Shown one piece after another: positions 1 through 6,602 of a stretch of 10,141 nt of DNA. Location: the NCBI GenBank assembly GCA_023254365.1, contig JALRLQ010000054.1, positions 1 through 10,141 of the forward strand, in the 5' to 3' direction. This stretch comes from Candidatus Poseidonia sp. GTDB lineage: Archaea > Thermoplasmatota > Poseidoniia > Poseidoniales > Poseidoniaceae. Under the pieces are notes generated by a model. The model made no database searches, was not told the DNA's origin, and worked only from the letters and a program-made list of their open reading frames with translations. The position numbers were made by a program, and so were the translations under genes. Position 1 is the first letter of the stretch; every line of letters starts with the position of its first letter.

Positions 1-35
1 TGGCCTCATACCAACCTCATATAAGTATTCGTATG

Positions 36-53
36 ATATTACCTTAGTAATAT
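36..53. promoter_or_regulatory. AT-rich 18-bp palindrome upstream of the aminotransferase gene
   Basis: Perfect inverted repeat ATATTAC-CTTA-GTAATAT with 7-bp arms and a 4-nt centre. Its right arm runs into TTTTA, so the segment at about 49-57 also resembles an archaeal TATA element. It ends 73 nt before the aminotransferase start codon. It could be an operator overlapping the promoter, or the terminator hairpin of a gene to the left of the window. The sequence alone does not decide. The remaining leader (54-126) shows no Shine-Dalgarno site and no other structure I can support. Confidence 0.35.
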
Positions 54-126
54 TTTAGGCACATATTCGCGTCGTTGTGACCGTATCGTGCCAATGTTCA
101 AAGGGCTCCGTCACGCATAATCATGC

Positions 127-1638
127 ATGCAGAAGGCAGTTGACCACCCCGGGTTATCGGTGCTTGAACGCATTCGTGGATATGTCGGACGACGGGACAC
201 GTTGGGGCTCACTTCAGAAGAAATTTCTCATTTTTACGAAATAGATGCTTCGCTACGTCTTGCGCTTTCCGAAGCTGCCAATCGGTTCGACTCGTTTTCC
301 AACGAATTTTCATCGGTGTACAAAGGGTCCGACGAATCAACACTCATCGAGCACTTGCAGGAGGGGTATGTGAACTTCTACAATCCTGCAACGGTCAATC
401 CCTATGTCGCTCTTGCTGCGCGTGGTCCATGGATCATTACTTCCCATGGGGCCGTCGTCCATGACAACGGTGGATACGGTATGCTGGGCGCAGGCCACGG
501 ACCCCAACACGTGATTGATTCTATGGCCGACAATTGGGTGATGGCAAACGTCATGACCGCATCGTTTTCCCAGAAAAGGCTGGACAACAGACTTCGAGAA
601 GAACTCGGGCACACACGAGGTTCGTGCCCGTTTCAAAAATTCATCTGCATGAACAGCGGCTCTGAATCTGTTACGGTGAGCCTACGGATTGCGGATGTCA
701 ATGCCAAACTGATGACGCAGAAAGGTGGGCGCTACGAAGGCCACCAAATCAAAATGCTCGCCATCGAACAAGGTTTCCACGGTCGAACCGATCGTCCTGC
801 GCAGATGTCACACTCCTGCAAAGGAAAGTACGATCAGGTGCTTGCTAGCTTCCAACAAAGGGACAATTTGATCTTGGTCCCAGCGAACGATGTTGAAGCA
901 CTTGAATCAGCCTTCCACCACGCAGAATCCAACGGAGTGTTCATTGAATTGATGGCCATTGAGCCAGTCCAAGGTGAAGGCAATCCTGGTCAATGCGTTT
1001 CTCGAGAATTCTACGATGCTGCGCGGAAGTTGACCAAAGAACACGGCTCGTTGTTGCTCGTTGATTCAATTCAAGCAGGTATCCGCGGACAAGGTACCCT
1101 CTCCGTCATTGATTACGAAGGATTCCAAGATTGCGAAGCCCCCGATTTGGAGACATGGTCGAAAGCCCTGAATGCTGGACAATATCCCCTCTCCGTTCTT
1201 GGTATGAACGAACGGGCCGCCTCGTTGTACGTGACGGGAATCTATGGAAACACCATGACAACCAATCCAAGAGCGCTGGAGACGGCTGCGACGGTTCTGG
1301 AAAGCATTACACCAGCCTTGAGAGAGAACATCCGTGAGCGTGGGAAGGAGATGGTTCTGAAGTTTTCACGCCTCCAAGAGGAGTTTCCTGAGATCATCAC
1401 CAAGGTCCAAGGCACAGGCCTCCTTTGTAGCATGGAATTGGAGCCCACAGGATTTCCTGTGGTTGGTTTTGATGCGGTTGAACCTTGGTGTCGGCGCAGA
1501 GGGTTGGGCGTGATTCACGGTGGCGTCAACGCCCTGCGTTTTACACCCCACTTCAACATCACATCGGATGAAATCGATTTACTCGTCACCATCGTCCGAG
1601 AAGCCATCGTTGCTTTCCAGGCTAGGACAGGCTTGTAA
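127..1638 (+). CDS. Class III (ornithine/lysine/GABA-type) PLP-dependent aminotransferase, substrate unknown
   Basis: A 503-residue fold-type I PLP enzyme expected to move an amino group from an omega- or alpha-amino donor to a 2-oxo acid in the cytoplasm. Visible class III landmarks are the phosphate-binding SGSES (177-181), GFHGRT (216-221), EPVQGEGN (279-286), Asp313 in VDSIQAG (pyridine-nitrogen contact), the probable Schiff-base Lys346 in SKALNAGQYPLS, and GNTMTTNP (374-381). The usual DE(V/I)Q motif reads DSIQ, so the Glu after the Asp is replaced by Ser. The first 90 or so residues precede the normal family start and look like an extra helical region. Length exceeds the usual 400-460. 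The ATG at 127 is chosen because the ATG at 123 is out of frame and soon stops. No Shine-Dalgarno site precedes it. The 3' end overlaps the convergent permease gene by 17 bp. Lysine 6-aminotransferase-like activity is possible but unproven. Confidence 0.85.
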   Translation: MQKAVDHPGLSVLERIRGYVGRRDTLGLTSEEISHFYEIDASLRLALSEAANRFDSFSNEFSSVYKGSDESTLIEHLQEGYVNFYNPATVNPYVALAARGPWIITSHGAVVHDNGGYGMLGAGHGPQHVIDSMADNWVMANVMTASFSQKRLDNRLREELGHTRGSCPFQKFICMNSGSESVTVSLRIADVNAKLMTQKGGRYEGHQIKMLAIEQGFHGRTDRPAQMSHSCKGKYDQVLASFQQRDNLILVPANDVEALESAFHHAESNGVFIELMAIEPVQGEGNPGQCVSREFYDAARKLTKEHGSLLLVDSIQAGIRGQGTLSVIDYEGFQDCEAPDLETWSKALNAGQYPLSVLGMNERAASLYVTGIYGNTMTTNPRALETAATVLESITPALRENIRERGKEMVLKFSRLQEEFPEIITKVQGTGLLCSMELEPTGFPVVGFDAVEPWCRRRGLGVIHGGVNALRFTPHFNITSDEIDLLVTIVREAIVAFQARTGL

Positions 1639-2836
1639 CCAAATCCTCTCGCTTGAACTGCCGAGAGGCGTAGTATGCAGCACTCAACGCATACACGGTG
1701 GACGAAATTGACCACACAAGAATATGCGATACCACAATTCGGTTCATCAACAGTTCACGAAGCGCAAGAAGAACATTCACCACGGGAATTGCAAACCAAT
1801 ATGCTTCTATTCCATCGAGATTGATCACTTGTGTGAACAAGGCTGGAAACAAAATCACCAGCACGGCAGGGCCAAGAATCGAACCGGCTTCTTTGACGCT
1901 GTGCGAGCGCATGGCAAGGGCCAACTCCAGGGCCACAACCATCACTGCAAACAACAACACTGCGAGGCAGAGCAACAAAAGGGCAAGGAAGGATACTTCC
2001 GGCGTTGAGAGAATGTTCGATGAGGCAAGATAACCGATTGCGAACAACAAACCAGCAATCTGGAGCAACACGCCCGCCCCGGTGATGGTGGCTACAGCGA
2101 GCCATTTACCCATCAACAACTCCATTCGCGTGCACGGTAGAGCCAACAACGCTTCCAATGTGCCACGTTCACGCTCGCCCGCGGTCATGTCGATTGAAGG
2201 TTGAATGGCTGAGGAAAACGTCCAAACCGCCAACACGAGGGGGATAAAGAGTGACAAGGCCATGCCAGCTTGTTCACCTTGGGTGGCAACATCACTTTCG
2301 GTAATGTCGCCGTTCCAACGAAGCGGGTCCAAGGTCATGTTCGGATCCAGTCCAGCGTCGCTAATTCGCCGAACCGTTTCATTTGCTTCCCAATCTGCCA
2401 AAACGACGAAGGTTCGACTCCTCGCTTCCAAACTTTGCTCCGAGGTTGACATGTACAAAAGTGCATACTCCACGATGGTCCCGTTGGTTTGCATTCGCAG
2501 AACAACGTCCACTGAACCGTTTCTCAAGCGTTCCACATCATCCTGAGGTTCTGATAGTTGCTCGAGGTTTGGGAGCGGCTCATAGGTGATGTTGAGGCTT
2601 GAGCTGTTGAGCGCCACCCCCAATTCATCAGGAATGCCATCGGTTTGAATCGCAACATCAACCTCCATGGCATCCAGTTCTGCTGCTTCGGATTCGAGCA
2701 GGAGGGGGAACAAAATGAACAACAAAGGGAACATCAACAAAGGAATGACCAAGATTGCCACGATTGTTCGCCAGTCCCGCACGAACTCAACCAATTCCTT
2801 TTTCGCGATGGTCGAGATGCGACGAACTCTACTCAT
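1622..2836 (-). CDS. ABC-2 type transporter permease (NatB-like)
   Basis: Membrane subunit (404 aa) of an ABC exporter, paired with the ATPase just upstream. The layout is typical of ABC-2/NatB proteins: a short basic cytoplasmic N-terminus ending in a helix at about 23-46, a large extracytoplasmic domain (about 48-188) with several N-x-S/T sequons, then a cluster of hydrophobic helices at about 191-212, 245-270, 282-307, 318-338, 345-362 and 369-391. The cytoplasmic loop carries GERERGTLEALL (220-231), the family hallmark that contacts the ATPase. The start ATG overlaps the last 8 nt of the ATPase gene (ATGAGTAG), indicating translational coupling. The stop codon lies inside the 3' end of the convergent aminotransferase gene. 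The substrate cannot be read from sequence; NatB relatives export sodium or small toxic compounds. Confidence 0.88.
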   Translation of the reverse strand: MSRVRRISTIAKKELVEFVRDWRTIVAILVIPLLMFPLLFILFPLLLESEAAELDAMEVDVAIQTDGIPDELGVALNSSSLNITYEPLPNLEQLSEPQDDVERLRNGSVDVVLRMQTNGTIVEYALLYMSTSEQSLEARSRTFVVLADWEANETVRRISDAGLDPNMTLDPLRWNGDITESDVATQGEQAGMALSLFIPLVLAVWTFSSAIQPSIDMTAGERERGTLEALLALPCTRMELLMGKWLAVATITGAGVLLQIAGLLFAIGYLASSNILSTPEVSFLALLLLCLAVLLFAVMVVALELALAMRSHSVKEAGSILGPAVLVILFPALFTQVINLDGIEAYWFAIPVVNVLLALRELLMNRIVVSHILVWSISSTVYALSAAYYASRQFKREDLVTSLS

Positions 2837-3653
2837 CTTCCATCACCTCACTGGGTACTTTTGGCGTGAACAGTGCTCTCCACCGAGTGGACCATTTCGA
2901 AAGCGGCTTGTCGTCCTCGTGACGTTGCCTTGCCGTATCGGCTGTTAACTTGACATAAGCGTCTTCCAAATGATCGGTGTCGGTCATTTGAAGCAATTCT
3001 TGCGGCGTTCCGTCTGCTCGAACTTCACCGTTGTGAATGATGATGATGCGGTCGCAAACACGTTCAGCCTCAGCGAGTTGGTGAGTTGAGTAAATCACGG
3101 TGCCACCGTCTTCCCCCAGTTGCCGAACCAGCTCACGTACTGTTCGGGCACTTGTTACATCGAGGCCAGCGGTTGGCTCGTCGAGGAGGAGGACGCGAGG
3201 AGCGTGGGCGAGGGCTCGCAAAAGGGCCGTTTTCTGCCGCATACCTCTGGAGAAGCCCTTGGTGTGGCGTCCGAGGGCTTCTTCCATGCCGAGGTGGTGT
3301 GCAAAATACAGGGTGCGTTTCCATGCGAGCTCATCTTCAACGCCTTGCATCCGAGCGTGATAACGGATGTTTTCCCAAGCTGTTAGGCGCGAATAGAGGC
3401 CTGTGTTTTCCGGCACGACCCCCAGCACGCCTCTGGCGTGTTCAATGGCTGCACCGTCTGCGGTAAGGACATGGCCCGTGGTGGGCCGATACACACCCGC
3501 AAGAAGACGAAGCAGTGTGGTTTTTCCTGCCCCGTTGGAGCCAACAAGGCCGACGATTTCACCTTCATGAATTGCCAAGTTGATGCGGTCGAGCGCAGTG
3601 ATGTCTCCAAAAGATTTGGAGACGTTGTTGACGTGAAGGAGCGGTTTGGCCAT
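2829..3653 (-). CDS. ABC transporter ATP-binding protein (NatA/CcmA-like)
   Basis: Cytoplasmic ATPase (274 aa from the chosen start) that powers the adjacent ABC-2 permease. Visible motifs are Walker A GSNGAGKTT (38-46), a Q-loop region reading VVPENTGLY (79-87) with the PEN variant typical of NatA-like ATPases, signature FSRGMRQK (134-141), Walker B VLLLDEP (154-160) with catalytic Glu159, D-loop GLD (163-165) and the switch His191 in STHQ. A tail of about 60 residues follows the nucleotide-binding domain. I prefer the ATG at 3653 (MAKPLL) because it gives the usual family N-terminus and leaves a 4-nt gap after the preceding gene. A GTG at 3668 would add five residues and overlap that gene by 11 nt. 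Neither has a clear Shine-Dalgarno site. Transported substrate unknown. Confidence 0.9.
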   Translation of the reverse strand: MAKPLLHVNNVSKSFGDITALDRINLAIHEGEIVGLVGSNGAGKTTLLRLLAGVYRPTTGHVLTADGAAIEHARGVLGVVPENTGLYSRLTAWENIRYHARMQGVEDELAWKRTLYFAHHLGMEEALGRHTKGFSRGMRQKTALLRALAHAPRVLLLDEPTAGLDVTSARTVRELVRQLGEDGGTVIYSTHQLAEAERVCDRIIIIHNGEVRADGTPQELLQMTDTDHLEDAYVKLTADTARQRHEDDKPLSKWSTRWRALFTPKVPSEVMEDE

Positions 3654-3657
3654 CTGG

Positions 3658-3963
3658 TCAACTCGCACGGCCGGATTCCACAGCCCAGTTTAGCCCTGGA
3701 TGTTTGGTCTCAATGCGATTAGCCCTCTGGAGGGTGGAACGAAGATGATCTTGAATTTCAGATTGAGAGACGCCCATATCAATCATGTTTGCCACGAGTT
3801 CTATGGCACCCTGAATAGCACCTGCGTCGAGGTAGGCCTCGTTGGTGATGGTGCGCTGCACCCTCAATTCCTCCAAACGTCCTGCGAGGTAGTGCACTTC
3901 CCCCTTCAAGCGTGGTGCATCAATGTGGGGCATGGCGAGCAACTGGTCAATACAGGTCCTCAT
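3658..3963 (-). CDS. Small uncharacterised helical protein (101 aa)
   Basis: I do not recognise this family. The 101-residue product is predicted soluble and mostly helical, with no signal peptide or membrane segment. A central part (about 20-83) has regular hydrophobic spacing with many Glu, Gln and Arg residues, including EELRVQRTITNEAY, and ends in a helix-like stretch EIQDHLRSTLQRANRIE. It lies between the epimerase gene (49 nt upstream) and the ABC ATPase gene (4 nt downstream, or overlapping if the GTG start is used), so it is very likely translated as part of the leftward block. Its ATG has no Shine-Dalgarno site but lies 21 nt after a TATA-like CCTATAATCG, which could mean an internal leaderless promoter. 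It could be an accessory of the ABC pair or an unrelated passenger. Confidence 0.6.
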   Translation of the reverse strand: MRTCIDQLLAMPHIDAPRLKGEVHYLAGRLEELRVQRTITNEAYLDAGAIQGAIELVANMIDMGVSQSEIQDHLRSTLQRANRIETKHPGLNWAVESGRAS

Positions 3964-3984
3964 CGATATACTTGAGTTGCTGGA

Positions 3985-3994
3985 CGATTATAGG
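3985..3994 (-). promoter_or_regulatory. Possible internal TATA-like element before the 101-aa gene
   Basis: On the minus strand this reads CCTATAATCG, 21 nt before the ATG at 3963. That spacing would fit an archaeal TATA box serving a leaderless transcript. The 49-nt gap is the widest in the lower half of the block and the gene lacks a Shine-Dalgarno site, which makes a separate promoter plausible. The match is short and could be chance. Confidence 0.25.
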
Positions 3995-4012
3995 TGTTGG
4001 CATGCAAATGCG

Positions 4013-4444
4013 TCAATTGATTTGTGTCAGTTCGACCAAGACTCCACCGGTTGAGGATGGGTGGACGAACGCAATCAATTTTCCACCAGCCCCTTTTGTG
4101 GGTTCCTCATTGATGAGACGTACCCCATTTTCTTTGAGGTGGGCGAGGAGGCCATGGAGGTCTCCAACACGGAAACACAATTGTTGGATTCCCTGCCCGC
4201 GCTTCGCAAGAAACCGACCTACCGGGGTGTCGGGGCCGGTGGGCTCCAACAATTCTACCATGGCGGGAGATTGGTTGGTGGTGGTGACGGACGTCGAAAA
4301 GAAACGAGTGGTGACCCCTTGTTCTTCGACGGTTTCATCATCTTTCTTTTGTTCCAAACCGAGCAGGTTCCAGAACGTAGAGGCATCGTCAAGGTCGTTG
4401 GTTGCGATGCCAATATGGTCGATGTAAATGGGTCCAAACGTCAT
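4013..4444 (-). CDS. mce: Methylmalonyl-CoA epimerase (glyoxalase/VOC fold)
   Basis: Interconverts (R)- and (S)-methylmalonyl-CoA in the cytoplasm, supplying the isomer used by the mutase encoded just upstream. The 143-residue length and two beta-alpha-beta-beta-beta modules are normal for the family. Landmarks are IDHIGIA (8-14, metal ligand His10), VELLEP (63-68, ligand-position Glu64), KRGQGIQQLCFRV (81-93), GAGGK (118-122) and HPSSTGGVLVEL (128-139, ligand Glu139). The third metal ligand is usually His in GIHHI, but here both residues are Gln (87-88). From memory, mycobacterial-type epimerases also carry GIQQL, so this may be a subfamily trait. The ATG at 4444 is chosen over a GTG at 4465 because AGAGGTGA lies 4 nt upstream of it and the family N-terminus fits. 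The adjacent mutase gene makes the assignment firm at pathway level. Confidence 0.9.
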   Translation of the reverse strand: MTFGPIYIDHIGIATNDLDDASTFWNLLGLEQKKDDETVEEQGVTTRFFSTSVTTTNQSPAMVELLEPTGPDTPVGRFLAKRGQGIQQLCFRVGDLHGLLAHLKENGVRLINEEPTKGAGGKLIAFVHPSSTGGVLVELTQIN

Positions 4445-4448
4445 AGAT

Positions 4449-4456
4449 TCACCTCT
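4449..4456 (-). promoter_or_regulatory. Shine-Dalgarno site of the epimerase gene
   Basis: AGAGGTGA on the minus strand, a strong match to the archaeal anti-Shine-Dalgarno sequence, 4 nt before the ATG at 4444. It overlaps the mutase stop codon (4455-4457), which suggests re-initiation or coupling between the two pathway genes. It decides the epimerase start against the upstream GTG. Confidence 0.75.
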
Positions 4457-6038
4457 AAAATCCACTGGGTGCCATGTACGTGCCGAACACGGCTTTCAAT
4501 TCACCCATGATCTCGCCAAGCGTCGCCCGAGAGCGGACTGCGTCAAGCACTCGCGGAAACAAATTCTCACCATTTTCAGCAGCATCCTTGACCGCTTGCA
4601 ATGTTCGTTGGACGAGCTCATTGTCCCTTGACAGGCGCAAAGCCTCCAAACGTTTGGTTTGAGATTCCCCAAGAGAAGGGTCGGTTTTCATCACTGGAAT
4701 TTCATCCAATTCATCCATCGTACCGTGATTAACGCCAACGATTCGGCGCGTTCCAGCCTCAATTTCATTGAGATATGCATAAGCCGACAAATGAATTTCT
4801 TGTTGCTGCCAGCCTTGTTCAATAGCAGCCATGGCCCCACCTTTGTTCTCAATCGTTTGAATAAGCGCCAAGGACTCGTTATAGATCGCTTTCGTCAAGT
4901 GTTCAACATGCCATGAACCAGCCATCGGGTCCACAGAATCGGCTACACCCGACTCTTCTGCAATGATTTGCTGTGTCCGCAATGCGACGGTAGCGGAGGC
5001 TTCTGTTGGCAAACCCAGGGCTTCATCATAGGAATTGGTGTGCAGACTTTGTGTCCCTCCAAGAACGGCTGCGAGTGCTTGGATGGTCACACGTGAGACA
5101 TTGTTGAGTGGTTGTTGTGCTGTGAGACTTACACCTGCTACTTGGGTGTGAAATCGGAGCATGGTTGATTTTGGGTTTGTAGGCTGATAGCGTTCTGCGA
5201 TCAAATCATGCCACAATGTGCGCGCCGCTCGGAATTTGGCAATTTCTTCAAAGAAGTCATTGTGACAGTTGAAGAAGAACGAGAGCCGAGGAGCAAAATC
5301 ATCGATGGCCATACCTTTCCCAATCGCTGCCTCGACGTAGGCGAGTGCATTGGCCAGGGTAAACGCCACTTCCTGTATGGCCGTTGAACCTGCTTCCCGG
5401 ATGTGGTAGCCGGAGATGGAGATCGTGTTCCAGAGGGGTACTGACTCGGCACAAAACTGGAAGATATCGGTGATCAATCGCATGCTCTCTGCAGGTGGAA
5501 AGACGTAGGTGCCGCGAGCGATGTATTCTTTGAGAATGTCATTTTGTATCGTCCCACGTAGTGCATCCATGGCCACGCCTTGTTCTTCACCGGCGACGAT
5601 GTACATGGCAAGAAGCACCATGGCTGGAGCGTTGATGGTCATCGATGTGCTAACACTTTCAAGCGGAATGCCATCAAAGAGAAGCTTCATGTCCTCGACC
5701 GATGAGATGGAGACACCAACCTTCCCTACCTCTCCATAAGACAATTCGTCATCGGCGTCCAAACCGAGTTGTGTCGGGAGGTCAAATGCGACAGATAGAC
5801 CCATTTGACCGCGTTCAAGGAGGAGTTTGAAACGTTCGTTCGTGGCTTTGGCGCTTGAAAATCCAGCGTATTGCCGCATCGTCCACAGTCTGGACCGATA
5901 CATGGAGGCATGGATGCCTCGGGTGTAGGGAGGCTGGCCAGCATCAGGCAACTCAGCGTGGCGCTCTTGAGGCCCTGACGGGTCAGGCAGACGGACACCG
6001 CTGAGGGTCCTCCAGTCCTCCTTCCGCTCTTTGGCCAT
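4455..6038 (-). CDS. mcmA: Methylmalonyl-CoA mutase, large (catalytic) subunit
   Basis: Adenosylcobalamin-dependent mutase subunit (527 aa) converting methylmalonyl-CoA to succinyl-CoA and back. The TIM-barrel landmarks are PYTRGIHASMYRSRLWTMRQYAGF (37-60) with the substrate-contacting Tyr47, VAFDLPTQ (83-90), GEVGKVGV (102-109), STSMTINA (130-137), NDILKEYIARGTYVFPP (166-182) with Arg175 at the CoA-thioester-discriminating position, SGYHIREAG (209-217) with catalytic His212, RLSFFFNCHNDFFEE (251-265) and GGTQSLHTNSYDEA (327-340). Tyr plus Arg favours a true methylmalonyl-CoA mutase over isobutyryl- or hydroxyisobutyryl-CoA mutases. The protein ends without the cobalamin-binding DxHxxG domain, so a separate small subunit is needed and is not in this window. 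The ATG at 6038 is chosen because the open frame to 6164 would overlap the FKBP gene by 83 nt with unrelated sequence. No clear Shine-Dalgarno site is seen. The epimerase gene follows after 10 nt. Confidence 0.95.
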   Translation of the reverse strand: MAKERKEDWRTLSGVRLPDPSGPQERHAELPDAGQPPYTRGIHASMYRSRLWTMRQYAGFSSAKATNERFKLLLERGQMGLSVAFDLPTQLGLDADDELSYGEVGKVGVSISSVEDMKLLFDGIPLESVSTSMTINAPAMVLLAMYIVAGEEQGVAMDALRGTIQNDILKEYIARGTYVFPPAESMRLITDIFQFCAESVPLWNTISISGYHIREAGSTAIQEVAFTLANALAYVEAAIGKGMAIDDFAPRLSFFFNCHNDFFEEIAKFRAARTLWHDLIAERYQPTNPKSTMLRFHTQVAGVSLTAQQPLNNVSRVTIQALAAVLGGTQSLHTNSYDEALGLPTEASATVALRTQQIIAEESGVADSVDPMAGSWHVEHLTKAIYNESLALIQTIENKGGAMAAIEQGWQQQEIHLSAYAYLNEIEAGTRRIVGVNHGTMDELDEIPVMKTDPSLGESQTKRLEALRLSRDNELVQRTLQAVKDAAENGENLFPRVLDAVRSRATLGEIMGELKAVFGTYMAPSGF

Positions 6039-6081
6039 GCTGCTGACACAGCAAGGCACTTCATCAAGACTCGCTTTTGGG

Positions 6082-6588
6082 TCAGTGGTGGTGTCCGCCA
6101 GGCCCGTGTGCATGGCCGTGAGCGATTTCTTCCTCACTTGCTTCACGCAGTTCAACCACTTCAACGGAAAACGTCAGCGATTCCCCTGCGAGTGCATGAT
6201 TGAAATCGGCGGTGACGGTTTCCTCGGTGAGTTCGGTGATGGTGAATGGAGCAGGTCCGTGAGGCATTTGAGCCACCAACTGCATGCCAATTTCAAGAGC
6301 CGCACCGTCTTCCTGTTCGAGTTGTGCGAAGTTATCGCGTGGAATTTGAAGGACGGCTTCATCGTCTCGCTCACCGTATGCTTCCTCGGCCGTCAGCGTA
6401 AATTCGCGGCGTTCTCCGACGGCAGCCCCCATCAAGTTGGCTTCAAATCCTGGGATCATTTGGCGGTGGCCAACCAAAAAGGTCAACGGATCTCGACCCT
6501 CACTGCTGTCAAACACTTCACCAGAATCAGGAAGAGTTCCGGTGTAATGCACGGATGCTACGGTATTTTCTGCTACTTTGTCGCTCAT
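6082..6588 (-). CDS. slyD: SlyD-like FKBP-type peptidyl-prolyl cis-trans isomerase with His-rich tail
   Basis: Prolyl isomerase and folding chaperone (168 aa), probably cytoplasmic since no signal peptide is present. The FKBP half is split in the SlyD manner: strands and loop at about 9-72 (VHYTG, GEVFDSS, MIPGFEANLMGAAVGE, EEAYGE), an inserted chaperone flap at about 73-135 (IPRDNF through DFNHALAG), then the closing strand LTFSVEVVELREA (138-150). The C-terminal segment EEEIAHGHAHGPGGHHH strongly resembles the start of the E. coli SlyD metal-binding tail but is much shorter and lacks cysteines. In SlyD that tail binds nickel and other divalent metals. Start ATG at 6588 is supported by AAGGAGATGA 4 nt upstream. 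The gene sits 5 nt after the charged unknown and 43 nt before the mutase gene. A link to the cobalamin enzyme is speculative. Confidence 0.9.
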   Translation of the reverse strand: MSDKVAENTVASVHYTGTLPDSGEVFDSSEGRDPLTFLVGHRQMIPGFEANLMGAAVGERREFTLTAEEAYGERDDEAVLQIPRDNFAQLEQEDGAALEIGMQLVAQMPHGPAPFTITELTEETVTADFNHALAGESLTFSVEVVELREASEEEIAHGHAHGPGGHHH

Positions 6589-6592
6589 GTTT

Positions 6593-6602
6593 TCATCTCC
6601 TT
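6593..6602 (-). promoter_or_regulatory. Shine-Dalgarno site of the FKBP gene, fused to the upstream stop codon
   Basis: AAGGAGATGA on the minus strand, 4 nt before the FKBP ATG. Its last three bases are the TGA stop codon of the upstream 289-aa gene (6593-6595), so a terminating ribosome would sit on the initiation site. This indicates tight translational coupling and confirms the reading frames of both genes. Confidence 0.75.

Noticed and set aside
6039..6164. Possible 42-residue N-terminal extension of the mutase
   Set aside because: It lies mostly inside the FKBP gene, encodes nothing resembling the mutase family start, and the ATG at 6038 fits the family length.
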